NCBI RefSeq assembly: GCF_013408795.1
Contig: NZ_JACCCC010000001.1
Location: 3,968,001 to 4,032,000 of the forward strand
Direction: 5' to 3'
Length of the DNA stretch: 64,000 nucleotides
Source: Spinactinospora alkalitolerans
GTDB taxonomy: Bacteria > Actinomycetota > Actinomycetes > Streptosporangiales > Streptosporangiaceae
Position 1 is the first letter of the stretch; every line of letters begins with the position of its first letter. Under the pieces are notes generated by a model that saw nothing but the letters and a program-made list of their open reading frames with translations, searched no databases and was not told where the DNA came from. A program made the translations under genes and the position numbers. This document shows positions 1-7,978 of this stretch, piece by piece.

Positions 1-87
1 GGTCATGTAGGCGAGGCCGATCAGGGCGACCTGGCCGAGGCCGAGGCTGCGGTCGAGCCCGGTCTGCGTGGGGCGGACGTCGGTCAT
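1..87 (-). CDS. Amino-acid permease (APC type), N-terminal fragment cut by window edge
   Basis: Only the first 29 codons are inside the window. They read MTDVRPTQTGLDRSLGLGQ and then a hydrophobic start (VALIGLAYMT), which resembles the beginning of APC-superfamily amino-acid permeases, where a short cytoplasmic tail precedes the first membrane helix. The ATG at 85-87 overlaps the stop of the upstream hydrolase by four bases (ATGA), so the two genes are probably translationally coupled and the permease may import the hydrolase's substrate. The family call rests on very little sequence. Confidence 0.5.
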   Translation of the reverse strand, partial: MTDVRPTQTGLDRSLGLGQVALIGLAYMT

Positions 88-1034
88 GCGTGGGGCTCCC
101 TGTCGGGACGGGGGCGGGAGCCGAGGGGGCGCCGGGCGACGGCGCTCCAGTCGGCGGGGTCGATGCGGCCCCGGTAGAAGGGCAGGTCCAGCGGCGCGTC
201 CTCGTCGGTGAACTGGTGCCAGATGCGGTTGAGGCCCGCCGTGCCGTGCTCGCGGACCCGCGCCACCTCGTCGGCGTCGAGGACGTCGGTGAGGACGGCC
301 GGGCCGTCCTGCGCCTGTGTCCGGACGCGCCCTTCGGGGTCGGCCACGAGGCTGCGGCCGGCCCCGATCGGACCGGCGGCGTTGGCGTTGACGACGAACA
401 CCTGGTTGGCGATCGCCGCCGCGCGCGTCATCACGAGCTCCTGCTCGCGGTCGGCGGTCGTGGTCTGGGCGGGGGTGACGATGAGGTCGGCACCCATGGC
501 GGCGAGCTGCCGGGCGACCTCGGGGAACCACGTGTCGTAGCAGATCGACAGGCCGATCCGGCCCCATTCGGGCACGTCGACCACGGTGAAGCCGGAACCC
601 GGGGTGAACGTCTCGTAGGGGCGCCACGGGAAGCACTTGCGGTAGGCCCCGGCGATCCGGCCCTCCGGGGAGAACAGCACCGAGGTGTTGTACACGCCGC
701 CGCGGCCGTCGGGTTCGCAGAGCGTTCCGGGCAGCAGCCAGACGCCGAGTTCGGCCGCCGTCGCCGCGAGCGCGGTGGCCAGCGGCCCGTCGAGGGGCTC
801 GGCGAGTCCGGCCAGCCGCTCGGGAGCGGCGGGGCGCCCCGCCGCCGCGGCACCGGAGCCGGGGTCGGGGTCGGGGTCGGGGTCGGCGTAGAGGTGCAGT
901 TCGGGGTAGACGAGCAGCCGGGTACGCGGGAAGCGCCGCATGGCGTCGCGCGCCTGCGCGGCGAACAGGTCCGGATCGCCGGCCGCCGGGATCGGCGGGT
1001 CCTGGACCACGGTGACGGGGAGCCAGGCGGACAT
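84..1034 (-). CDS. Nitrilase-superfamily carbon-nitrogen hydrolase
   Basis: A 316-residue member of the carbon-nitrogen hydrolase family, enzymes that cleave nitriles, amides or N-carbamoyl groups through a Glu-Lys-Cys triad. The triad is visible as Glu45 (VYPELHLY), Lys133 (GAYRKCFPW) and Cys165 (SICYDTWFPE). The start at 1034 is chosen because GGGAGGAAG precedes it and because the open frame upstream is Arg/Pro-rich and unlike the family. A short Asp-Pro repeat (residues 51-58), encoded by a repeated GTCGGG motif, lies in a surface loop after the first strand. The gene is coupled to a downstream permease and diverges from a GntR regulator, which suggests uptake and breakdown of a nitrogen compound. 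The substrate cannot be told. Confidence 0.9.
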   Translation of the reverse strand: MSAWLPVTVVQDPPIPAAGDPDLFAAQARDAMRRFPRTRLLVYPELHLYADPDPDPDPGSGAAAAGRPAAPERLAGLAEPLDGPLATALAATAAELGVWLLPGTLCEPDGRGGVYNTSVLFSPEGRIAGAYRKCFPWRPYETFTPGSGFTVVDVPEWGRIGLSICYDTWFPEVARQLAAMGADLIVTPAQTTTADREQELVMTRAAAIANQVFVVNANAAGPIGAGRSLVADPEGRVRTQAQDGPAVLTDVLDADEVARVREHGTAGLNRIWHQFTDEDAPLDLPFYRGRIDPADWSAVARRPLGSRPRPDREPHA

Positions 1035-1180
1035 CTTCCTCCCGAGGATCGGCGGCGTGCGCCGGCGTCCGGTCGGCGGGCGGCGGCACCGCGCACCGAT
1101 CGGCGCCGAGGCGCGGCCGCACGGCACTGTTGGCACTGTCAGCGCAGCTCACAAGGGTGCTGCGGGGAACGGCCAAAAAA

Positions 1181-1199
1181 TTAGCGCATAATGAGCAAA
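1181..1199. promoter_or_regulatory. Inverted repeat in divergent promoter, candidate GntR operator
   Basis: TTAGCGCAT-A-ATGAGCAAA forms arms matching at 7 of 9 positions about a central A. It sits in the only AT-rich stretch between the divergent nitrilase and GntR genes, 35 bp before the GntR start. Position and symmetry suggest the operator of the adjacent regulator. This is inference. Confidence 0.4.
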
Positions 1200-1233
1200 T
1201 AAACAATGTCGCGGTGCCGGTAGCGTCTCCTCC

Positions 1234-1989
1234 ATGGACACCGCCGCCCCCGCGCAACGGGAAGACGCGCCGCTGCAGGCGGCACCGCTGACCGGAATCC
1301 GCCGCCTGAGCGCGCAGGACACGGTCCGGGCCCGCATCGCCCTGGCCGTCGACCTCGGACTCCTCGAACCCGGGGAGCGCCTGCCCGGCAACGACTCCGT
1401 GGCCTCAGCGCTCGACGTCTCCCTGATCACGGTCCGGCGCGCCCTGGTGTCGCTGTGCGAGGACGGGGTGCTGGAGCGCCGGCGCGGCCGCAGCGGCGGC
1501 ACCTTCGTCGCGCCCCGCCCGGAGAAGGGCGCGGTGCGCGAGATCTCGGCCTACACCGCCGACGCCGAGACCGTGCACCGGCTCATCGACCAGCGGCTGC
1601 TCCTGGAGTGCGGCGCCGCCCACCTGGCCGCCCGCGCGGGCGGCCCCGTGCGGACGGCCCGCCTGCGCGAGCTCGTCGACGCCATGGACGAGGCCCGGAC
1701 CTGGGCCGACTTCCACGAGCTCGACGCGGACTTCCACCGCGAGGTCGCCGCGGCGTCGGGGGTGCCGCACGCCCGCGAGGAGCTGGGAGCGGTGCTCACC
1801 CGGCTGCACCGCTACTTCCTGCCCTACCGGATGGACGTGCTGCGCGCCTCCAACGCCGAGCACCGGGAGCTGCTCGGCGCCATCGAGGCCGCCGACGCCG
1901 ACCGCGCGGTCCGGGTCGCGCACCGCCACGCCGACACCCTGCACCGCACGATGTTCGTCGGCTTGGATCCGGAGCCCCCCGGCCACTGA
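1234..1989 (+). CDS. GntR-family transcriptional regulator (FadR/FCD type)
   Basis: A 251-residue regulator with an N-terminal winged helix (about residues 25-90; GERLPGNDSVASALDVS then VRRAL and a GVLERRRGRSGGTFV wing). A helical ligand-sensing domain of the FCD type follows (about 110-245), with histidine- and acid-rich helices such as FHELDADFHREVAAASG. Members of this class usually repress operons for amino acids or organic acids and respond to the substrate. It diverges from the nitrilase/permease pair, which is the likely target. No clear Shine-Dalgarno sequence precedes the ATG, so the message may be leaderless or nearly so. It ends only 10 bp before the small repeat element at 1999. 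Confidence 0.88.
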   Translation: MDTAAPAQREDAPLQAAPLTGIRRLSAQDTVRARIALAVDLGLLEPGERLPGNDSVASALDVSLITVRRALVSLCEDGVLERRRGRSGGTFVAPRPEKGAVREISAYTADAETVHRLIDQRLLLECGAAHLAARAGGPVRTARLRELVDAMDEARTWADFHELDADFHREVAAASGVPHAREELGAVLTRLHRYFLPYRMDVLRASNAEHRELLGAIEAADADRAVRVAHRHADTLHRTMFVGLDPEPPGH

Positions 1990-1998
1990 GCTCTTCGC

Positions 1999-2314
1999 GC
2001 CGGTCTTGACCTTGGGTTTTGACCTTGGCCACTGGGGGTTTTGAAGCCTCAGCCGAAGGAGGGGTCCGCGGTGACCGGGCGATCCTCTCGCACGCCCTCC
2101 CTCCTGGGGCTGGCCTTCACAACCCCCCGGAGTCGAGGCGGAGGGGGCCCACCCGCACGCCGTCCCTCCTGCGGCGGGCCTTACCAACCCCCTGGGGTCA
2201 AGGTGAAAGGGACCCACCCGCGCGCCCACTCCGCCCCGAGGCCGAGGTTGGAACCCACGTCGACCTTGTCGGGGTTATTGCAACGTTTTCAGGTCCCACA
2301 AGGTCAAGACCGGC
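1999..2314. mobile_element. MITE-like element with 16-bp terminal inverted repeats
   Basis: GCCGGTCTTGACCTTG at 1999-2014 is repeated exactly in reverse complement at 2299-2314, bounding 316 bp. The inside has no convincing gene but holds two diverged tandem copies (2090-2128 and 2155-2193, identical at 33 of 39 positions) and an inner pair GACCTTGT/ACAAGGTC (2262-2269, 2298-2305). No target-site duplication is evident. The right end lies within the monooxygenase frame and supplies its C-terminal tail and stop. The size, inverted ends and lack of coding capacity fit a non-autonomous miniature element, but a lineage-specific intergenic repeat is also possible. Confidence 0.55.
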
Positions 2315-3961
2315 ACTCCCCTGGTCGGGGATCCGCGCGGCCGTGCCCCGGCCGCCGCGGCCCAGGGCGCCGCGCACGGCCGCGGCGATCGCCGCCGGGT
2401 CGTCGTCGGAGAGGACGGCGGCGATGTGGGCGTCGGGGCGCAGCAGCCAGACCTCCCCCGGTCGCGCGTCCAGCGCGGCGGCGAGGGCTCCGGTGCGGTC
2501 GATTCCGGTCAGGGACAGCGCGGTGACCGGTGCCGCGGTCGCCTCGGCCGCCGCGGCGCGGACTCCGTCGACGCCGCCGGGACCGGTCGCGAGCAGGGTG
2601 ATCCCCTCGCGCGCCAGCGGGCGCAGCCGGGTGACGTCCGGCCGACCGGCGACGCTGATCGGGACGTCGGGGACCAGCACGCCGGGGCAGGGCACCGGTG
2701 CCTCGCCGCGCGGGGGACGGCCTTGGAACGGGCGGTGCGGGCAGCGGGTGGTGAGCGGTGAGTCGGCGTACCAGAACGGCTCGGAGAGCCGTCCGGAGTC
2801 GACCTGCTCCTTGGCCGCGGCGTCGGTGGCCGCGCGCTCCAGGACGGTCCTGCGGTGCTCCCATTCGCCGTCGTCCTGCGGGACGAGGAAGCGCATGGTG
2901 GCGCCGGTGACCTCGGCGTTCTCCCGTGCGGCGGCCAGCCGCTCGGTCGAGTAGCTCTCCAGCAGCTCCTCGCCCGCCCACCCGTTGGCGACGAAGGCCA
3001 GCTTCCACGCCGCGTTCTCGGCGTCGTGCACGCCGGAGTTGAGGCCGCGGGCCCCGAAGGGGGCGACGAGGTGCGCGCAGTCGCCGGCCAGCAGCACCCG
3101 GCCGACCCGCATCCGGTCGGCCACGCGGGTGTGGAAGCGGTACACCGAGCGCCACACGACCTCGTAGGGGCGCTCCCCGATGATCTGGCGGACGCGCCGG
3201 TCCAGTCCCCCGGCGGACTCCTCCCGCGCCAGGTCGAAGTCCGGCGGCACCTGCCAGTCGATCCGGTAGACCGAGTCCGGGCAGGGGTGGATCAGGACCT
3301 GGCGCCCCGGGTTCCACTCGGGGTCGAAGTAGAACCGGCGCTCCCGCTCCCAGCCGGGCAGGTCGGCCCGGATGTCGCAGATGAGGAACCGATCGGCGAA
3401 GCTGCGTCCGTCGAAGCCGATCCCCAGCGCCTCGCGCACGACCCTGCCGCGGGCGCCGAGGCAGGACACCGCGTAGGACCCGCGCAGCCGCACCGGACCG
3501 CCGGGGGTGCGGCAGTGCACCGCGACCCCGGTGGCGTCCTGCTCGATCCCGGTGATCTCGTGGTCCCAGCGGACGTCGATCCCGTCGGCGGCGCCGATGC
3601 ACGCGTCCAGGATCTGCTCGGTGCGGGTCTGGGAGATGTTCACGAACGGCGGCAGCGGCGAGGCGCCGCGGTCGTGCAGCCGGACCGCGAACAGCTCGCG
3701 GTCGCGGTAGAAGGTCCGGGCGGTGTCCCAGGTCAGCCCCTCGTCGGCGACGGCCTCGGCCCCCAGCGACGCCCAGATGTCCAGCACGTCGCGCTGCTGG
3801 CAGATCGCCTTGGAGCCGACGGCGTCGCGCGCCGGCCGCCCGTCGAGCACGACCACCGGCACGCCCCAGCGCGCCAGCAGCAGGGCCGCGGTCTGCCCGA
3901 CCGGGCCGGCCCCCAGGACCAGGACCGGCTCGCGCGTCCGCGGGGGGTGTGCGTTGGGCAT
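2198..3961 (-). CDS. FAD-dependent aromatic monooxygenase (PheA/TfdB type)
   Basis: A 587-codon flavoprotein of the phenol-hydroxylase/polyketide-hydroxylase class, which uses NAD(P)H and O2 to hydroxylate aromatic rings. The FAD dinucleotide fold is at residues 17-22 (GAGPVG). The second FAD motif, AGDCAHLVAPFGARGLNSG, lies roughly midway and is followed by the thioredoxin-like C-terminal domain of these enzymes. GGGAGG stands four bases before the ATG. It is 25 bp downstream of a metallo-hydrolase on the same strand, so the two probably form an operon under the MarR regulator at 5111. The last 38 residues (from about 550) come from the repeat element at 1999-2314 and are not family-like, so the natural stop seems to have been lost. 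Function is probably retained. Confidence 0.88.
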   Translation of the reverse strand: MPNAHPPRTREPVLVLGAGPVGQTAALLLARWGVPVVVLDGRPARDAVGSKAICQQRDVLDIWASLGAEAVADEGLTWDTARTFYRDRELFAVRLHDRGASPLPPFVNISQTRTEQILDACIGAADGIDVRWDHEITGIEQDATGVAVHCRTPGGPVRLRGSYAVSCLGARGRVVREALGIGFDGRSFADRFLICDIRADLPGWERERRFYFDPEWNPGRQVLIHPCPDSVYRIDWQVPPDFDLAREESAGGLDRRVRQIIGERPYEVVWRSVYRFHTRVADRMRVGRVLLAGDCAHLVAPFGARGLNSGVHDAENAAWKLAFVANGWAGEELLESYSTERLAAARENAEVTGATMRFLVPQDDGEWEHRRTVLERAATDAAAKEQVDSGRLSEPFWYADSPLTTRCPHRPFQGRPPRGEAPVPCPGVLVPDVPISVAGRPDVTRLRPLAREGITLLATGPGGVDGVRAAAAEATAAPVTALSLTGIDRTGALAAALDARPGEVWLLRPDAHIAAVLSDDDPAAIAAAVRGALGRGGRGTAARIPDQGSAGLDLVGPENVAITPTRSTWVPTSASGRSGRAGGSLSP

Positions 3962-3986
3962 GCCGCCTCCCTTTCGCCCTGCTCGC

Positions 3987-4949
3987 TCAGGCCTGCAGCC
4001 GGTCCCAGACCTCGCGGTCGCGCTCGGCGGTCCAGATGATCGGACGCTCGACGCCCGAGAGCTCGTCCCAGAGGCGGGAGACGTCGAAGGGCAGGCAGTG
4101 CTCGAAGATCGGCCAGTGGCCGTAGCGGTCGACCAGCGCGGCGCGGGTGGCCTCGAACGCCTCCTTCAGCGTGCCGCCGCGCTGCCGCACGGCGCCCACC
4201 TCGCGGATCATGACCTGGAGGAAGTGGCGGGTCTGCTCGATGGCGGCGTCGACCTCCTCCTTGCCCCGGCTCACCGCGCCCCGGCCGCCGACCAGGACCT
4301 CCGCGCCCAGGGCCGCGACGCCGTCGAGGGTGGCCCCGGCCCAGTCGCGGTGGAAGGCGTCGCCGGTGTAGAGGGCGGCCTCGGCCTCCACCAGGTCTCC
4401 GGCGAACAGGATCTTCTGCCGGGGCAGCCAGGCGACGATGTCGCCCTCGGTGTGGCCCCGGCCCAGGTACTGCAGCACGAGCTCGCCGCGGTCGCCCCCG
4501 AGGTCGATCGTCGTGCGGTCGGCGAAGGTCTGGGTCGGCCAGGTCAGGCCGGGCACCGACGCGGCGTCCTTGGCCAGGCGCGGCATGCGGCCGAACTCGC
4601 TCTCCCAGTCCTGCAGGCCGCGCTCGGCGACCAGTTCGCGGGTCTTCTCGTGGGCGATGACGATCTCGGCGTCGAAGGCGCTGGCCCCCAGCACTCGAAC
4701 GGCGTGGTAGTGCGAGAGCACCAGGTAGCGGATCGGCTTGTCGGTGTGCTCGCGCAGCCTGGCCAGCCATTCTCGGGCGGCCGCCGGGGTGGCCAGCGCC
4801 TCGAAGCACACGAGGAAGTCCTCGCCCTCGACGGCCCCGATGTTGGGGTCGCCCTCCGCCGTCAGCGCGTAGACCCCGTCGGCCAGGACCTCCAGCGTCT
4901 GTTCCTTCTCGCCGAGGTCGGCCGATGATGCGAACGGCTTCGCCGTCAT
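3987..4949 (-). CDS. Metallo-beta-lactamase-fold hydrolase (SoxH/quinoprotein-relay-like)
   Basis: A 320-residue MBL-fold protein. The first metal motif reads LSHYHAVRVLG (His80, His82) where the canonical HxHxDH would have Asp-His next, so one metal half-site is altered. A later GRGHTEGDIVAWLP and a FAGDLVEAEAAL segment give the usual His and Asp ligands. The ATG at 4949 is preceded by GGAGG at a normal distance, and the frame upstream is not family-like. It leads the two-gene unit with the FAD monooxygenase and may hydrolyse a ring-hydroxylation or cleavage product. The substrate is unknown. Confidence 0.85.
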   Translation of the reverse strand: MTAKPFASSADLGEKEQTLEVLADGVYALTAEGDPNIGAVEGEDFLVCFEALATPAAAREWLARLREHTDKPIRYLVLSHYHAVRVLGASAFDAEIVIAHEKTRELVAERGLQDWESEFGRMPRLAKDAASVPGLTWPTQTFADRTTIDLGGDRGELVLQYLGRGHTEGDIVAWLPRQKILFAGDLVEAEAALYTGDAFHRDWAGATLDGVAALGAEVLVGGRGAVSRGKEEVDAAIEQTRHFLQVMIREVGAVRQRGGTLKEAFEATRAALVDRYGHWPIFEHCLPFDVSRLWDELSGVERPIIWTAERDREVWDRLQA

Positions 4950-5110
4950 GACGTGCACCTCCATCAGGTACCGGGACGGACCCGGCGAGTTAGTAAAACC
5001 TTTGATCAGTTGGACGATAACGTGTCCCGGACCACCCGGCCAAGAGGGCCGGGCCACTCCGGGGCGTGCCGTGGGTCACACGCCGTCCGGCCCCGCCCCG
5101 CCCTGACGCG
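4950..5110 (-). promoter_or_regulatory. Promoter region of the hydrolase-monooxygenase unit
   Basis: The 160 bp between the MarR stop and the hydrolase start holds an unusually AT-rich patch around 4988-5025, including AGTAAAACCTTTGATCAG, in otherwise GC-rich DNA. It is the likely promoter and MarR target of the two-gene unit. I could not define a clean inverted repeat. Confidence 0.35.
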
Positions 5111-5659
5111 TCACGTCCGGCGCTTGGCCTCCGCGGCCGCCGACCCCTCCATGAGCTTGCCGAGCAGATCGACCAGGGTCCTGCGCTCCGCGGCCGAGAG
5201 CGCGGACGCCCAGGCGCTCTCCCGCGCGTTGTGGGCGCCGAAGCCGCGCGCGATGGCGTCGCGCCCGTCGGGGGTGAGGCTGACGTTGACCGCGCGGCGA
5301 TCGTGCTCGGCCCGGCGCCGGGAGACCAGCCCGTCCTTCTCCAGCGTGTTGAGGAGCGCCGAGACCGCGGCCCGGCTCATGCCGGACAGTTCGGCCGCGA
5401 CCTTGGCCTCCATCGGCCCGGCGAGCCACAGCACGAACAGGACCCGGAATCCGGGCCAGGTCCAGCCGCTGGGGCGGTGGACCGACGACTCCAGGTCGTA
5501 GACGAGCATGCTCGTCGCCCGGTGCAGCGTCAGGACGAGGCGCATCGCCTCGGCGTCGACCGAGGGCATCTCGCGGACGGCCTTGTCGACTGCGTAATCG
5601 ACGAACGACCAGAACGTCAGTTCATCGGGTACCGCGGAATCATGGGTCACGCGCAGCAA
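5111..5659 (-). CDS. MarR-family transcriptional regulator
   Basis: A 182-residue winged-helix regulator. The DNA-binding part (about residues 65-130) shows PMEAKVAAELSGMSRAAVSA as the helix-turn-helix and RRRAEHDRRAVNVSLTPDG as the wing with the typical DRR...LT signature. Flanking helices would form the dimer. MarR proteins often repress aromatic-degradation genes and release DNA on binding a phenolic ligand, which fits the hydrolase and monooxygenase downstream on the same strand. The start is uncertain: TTG at 5659 or GTG at 5650 are the only sensible options, and neither has a strong ribosome site. Confidence 0.85.
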   Translation of the reverse strand: MLRVTHDSAVPDELTFWSFVDYAVDKAVREMPSVDAEAMRLVLTLHRATSMLVYDLESSVHRPSGWTWPGFRVLFVLWLAGPMEAKVAAELSGMSRAAVSALLNTLEKDGLVSRRRAEHDRRAVNVSLTPDGRDAIARGFGAHNARESAWASALSAAERRTLVDLLGKLMEGSAAAEAKRRT

Positions 5660-5811
5660 GACTAGCCAGGACCAGCCAGGTCACGCGGCCCGGGGACGGC
5701 GGCTCCGGCATCGGGCGGCACGGCGCAGGGGGCGGTCCGGGCAGGGCGCCGTCCGGGTCCGGCCGGCGAACCGCGCTCGCCCCGCTCCTCGGATTCCCTT
5801 TCGAGCGCGCA

Positions 5812-5826
5812 TCCGAAAGTTTCGGA
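5812..5826. promoter_or_regulatory. CGAAAnTTTCG palindrome, candidate xylan-response site
   Basis: TCCGAAA-G-TTTCGGA is a perfect 7-bp-arm palindrome. Palindromes of CGAAA/TTTCG type have been described upstream of streptomycete xylanase genes and bind LacI-family xylan regulators. It lies about 310 bp before the xylanase start. The assignment is by motif resemblance only. Confidence 0.4.
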
Positions 5827-5832
5827 ATTCAT

Positions 5833-5844
5833 ATGCGTACGCAT
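5833..5844. promoter_or_regulatory. Perfect 12-bp palindrome ATGCGTACGCAT
   Basis: ATGCGTACGCAT is fully self-complementary and lies seven bases after the CGAAA/TTTCG palindrome in the divergent MarR-xylanase control region. It could be a regulator site. No known motif is recognised. Confidence 0.3.
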
Positions 5845-6080
5845 GGACGGAGAGACAATCCGGACAGCGCCACTACGCGAGTTCACGGATAACGGTCCGG
5901 ATTTACATTAGTTTTTGGACATGCTTATTCGGGCTTTTCCGCTCCGATAGTTTCGAATTTCCATTCCGAGTCGAATGAAACACCTGGTGCGGGACCCGGC
6001 CCGCGAAAGCCTCCGATCGGCCCGTGATTTCCGCTTCCCGCGCCGACACGTTCGGTGTTACGTTCATCACGCTCATGAGC

Positions 6081-6092
6081 GGGAGCGCTCCC
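6081..6092. promoter_or_regulatory. CelR/CebR-type operator
   Basis: GGGAGCGCTCCC is a perfect palindrome. With its flanks it matches 13 of 14 bases of TGGGAGCGCTCCCA, the site bound by the LacI-family regulators CelR of Thermobifida and CebR of Streptomyces and released by cellobiose. It lies 46 bp before the xylanase ATG, a normal repressor position. Confidence 0.8.
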
Positions 6093-6138
6093 ACTTTCAC
6101 GATCAGGCAGGCACACATCGCATCCGGAGGTGCAGGCA

Positions 6139-7596
6139 ATGAGAGAGGAAAGACGCAGGGGGCGCAGTACCGGGCGCCGTCCTGACGGGCGTCCGGCCCG
6201 GTTCCGGTGGTGGATCGGAGCGGCCCTGACGGCGGTGTGCACGGCCGCGGGCATCGCGATCCCCTCCCCCGCTCAGGCCGACGGCGAGCTCCGCGACCTG
6301 GCCGATGCGCGGGGCTTCGAGATCGGAGCGGCGCTCGGCGTCGACCACCTGGCCAACGACAGCCGGTTCGCCGACCTCGCGGCCGCCGAGTTCAACGCCG
6401 CGACGGCCGAGAACTCCATGAAGTGGGACGCCGTCCAGCCCTCGCGCGGCCAGTTCGACTGGAGCGGCGCCGACGACTTCATGGCGTTCGCCCGGGCCAA
6501 CGACCAGGCGGTGCGCGGGCACACGCTGGTCTGGCACAGCCAGCTCCCGTCATGGGTCTCCAACGGAGGCTTCGGCGCCGGCGAGCTGCGCGGCGTCATG
6601 GAGGACCACATCGACGCGGTGGCCGGGCGCTACGCCGGCCAGGTCGCCTACTGGGACGTGGTCAACGAGATGTTCAACGAGGACGGCTCCTGGCGGCAGT
6701 CGGTCTTCTACGACACCCTCGGCGAGAGCTACGTCGCCGACGCCCTGCGCATGGCCGCGGAGGCCGACCCCAACGCCGAGCTCTACCTGAACGACTACAA
6801 CATCGATGGCATCAACGCCAAGAGCGACGCCTACTACGACCTGGCCCGCTCCCTGCTGAACCAGGGCGTCCCGCTCGACGGCATCGGCATGCAGGCCCAC
6901 CTCATCAACGGCCAGATCCCCAGTGACATGCAGCGCAACATCCAGCGCTTCGCCGACCTGGGCCTGGACGTGGCGATCACCGAGCTCGACATCCGCATCC
7001 AGATGCCGGCGAGCCAGAGCGAACTGGAGCAGCAGGCGCAGGGCTACCGCACGGTCATGGACGCCTGCATGGCGGTCGACCGCTGCATCGGCGTCACCGT
7101 CTGGGGGATCGTCGACCAGTACTCCTGGGTGCCGGACGTGTTCGACGGATATGGCGCGCCACTCCTGTTCAACGACTCCTACCAGCCCAAACCGGCCTAC
7201 TACGCCGTCCAGGAGGCGCTGGGCGGCGACGGTGATGACGGTGGCGGCGGCGACGACGGCGACGACGGACCCGGCGGTCCCTGCGAGGTCGACTACTCGG
7301 TCCAGAACGAGTGGAACAGCGGGTTCACCGGCCAGGTCTCCTTCACGCACAACGGCTCCTCGGCGCTCGACGGCTGGGAGCTGCAGTGGACCTTCCCCTC
7401 CGGCCAGCAGGTGACCAGCGGCTGGTCGGGCGAATGGTCGCAGTCCGGTTCCACGGTGACCGTCTCCAACGCGAGCTGGAACGCGGCGGTCCAGTCGGGC
7501 GGCTCGGTCAGCGTCGGCTTCAACGCCTCCCACAACGGCGGCAACACCGCGCCGACCGCGTTCACCCTCAACGGGCAGTCCTGCGCCGTCTCGTGA
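6139..7596 (+). CDS. Secreted GH10 endo-beta-1,4-xylanase with CBM2
   Basis: A 485-residue extracellular xylan-degrading enzyme. An Arg-rich start and hydrophobic core form a signal peptide, possibly Tat-like, cleaved near residue 47 (SPAQA). The GH10 barrel spans about 50-365, with acid/base Glu177 (WDVVNEMFNE) and nucleophile Glu282 (ITELDIR). A Gly/Asp linker of roughly 20 residues replaces the usual Pro/Thr linker. Residues 382-485 form a family 2 carbohydrate-binding module, with Trp-rich strands and cysteines at 382 and 482 placed for the usual end-to-end disulfide. The ATG at 6139 is chosen because GGAGG stands eight bases upstream; a GTG nine bases earlier is less likely. A CelR-type box in the promoter suggests induction by cellobiose. 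Confidence 0.95.
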   Translation: MREERRRGRSTGRRPDGRPARFRWWIGAALTAVCTAAGIAIPSPAQADGELRDLADARGFEIGAALGVDHLANDSRFADLAAAEFNAATAENSMKWDAVQPSRGQFDWSGADDFMAFARANDQAVRGHTLVWHSQLPSWVSNGGFGAGELRGVMEDHIDAVAGRYAGQVAYWDVVNEMFNEDGSWRQSVFYDTLGESYVADALRMAAEADPNAELYLNDYNIDGINAKSDAYYDLARSLLNQGVPLDGIGMQAHLINGQIPSDMQRNIQRFADLGLDVAITELDIRIQMPASQSELEQQAQGYRTVMDACMAVDRCIGVTVWGIVDQYSWVPDVFDGYGAPLLFNDSYQPKPAYYAVQEALGGDGDDGGGGDDGDDGPGGPCEVDYSVQNEWNSGFTGQVSFTHNGSSALDGWELQWTFPSGQQVTSGWSGEWSQSGSTVTVSNASWNAAVQSGGSVSVGFNASHNGGNTAPTAFTLNGQSCAVS

Positions 7597-7695
7597 TCGC
7601 CGTTCCCTGACCCTTCCCCCTGCTCACCGCCGCCGGACCGGCCGATCGGCATTCCCGGTCCGACCGGTCCGGCGTCGGCCTTCGACGTCGCAGTC

Positions 7696-7723
7696 GAGCC
7701 CCGGCCGTTCGCGGCCGGGGCTC
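7696..7723 (+). terminator. Hairpin with TTCG tetraloop after the xylanase gene
   Basis: GAGCCCCGGCCG-TTCG-CGGCCGGGGCTC is a perfect 12-bp stem closed by the very stable UUCG loop, 100 bp after the xylanase stop and before the nuo operon. There is no U-tract, which is common for actinobacterial terminators. Confidence 0.75.
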
Positions 7724-7978
7724 AGTGCCGCGCAACGGCGACGGGGCTGCGCTCCCGGCTCTGACGTGCGGGCCGGTTCCGCGGAGCGCGGTCGGCCCGG
7801 TCGCCGGAGCCTGCGATGCCGACTCCGTTGCCGTTGTTGTCGTCGAGTTCTCGCCGATTCCGGTTTACGGCGCCTCTGCTCGGAAAGCCGCTCATCATGC
7901 CGCCGGACCCGGCCGGGCGGCGCGTACCGAGACACAGGCGTTACCGGGAATCCCGCAACGGCAACCGAGGAGACGGCG
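7724..7978 (+). other. Leader region of the nuo-like operon
   Basis: No credible gene is seen between the terminator and nuoA. The stretch should carry the operon promoter. I cannot pick out firm -35/-10 boxes. GAGGAG at 7967-7972 is the ribosome site of nuoA. Confidence 0.4.

Larger units (their letters stand above)
5660..6138. other. Long intergenic control region between MarR and xylanase genes
   Basis: About 480 bp without a credible gene, notably richer in A+T than its surroundings from 5800 onward. It carries several palindromes, listed separately, and must hold the divergent promoters of the MarR gene and the xylanase gene. Short open frames here have atypical codon use and no ribosome sites. 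Confidence 0.6.

Noticed and set aside
850-890. Repeated GTCGGG units in the nitrilase gene as a regulatory microsatellite
   Set aside because: The repeat is in frame and encodes an Asp-Pro loop. No frame-switching role can be shown from one sequence.
1999-2314. Inverted repeat read as a shared transcription terminator of the convergent genes
   Set aside because: The arms are 284 bp apart, far too distant for an intrinsic terminator, and one arm lies inside a coding frame.
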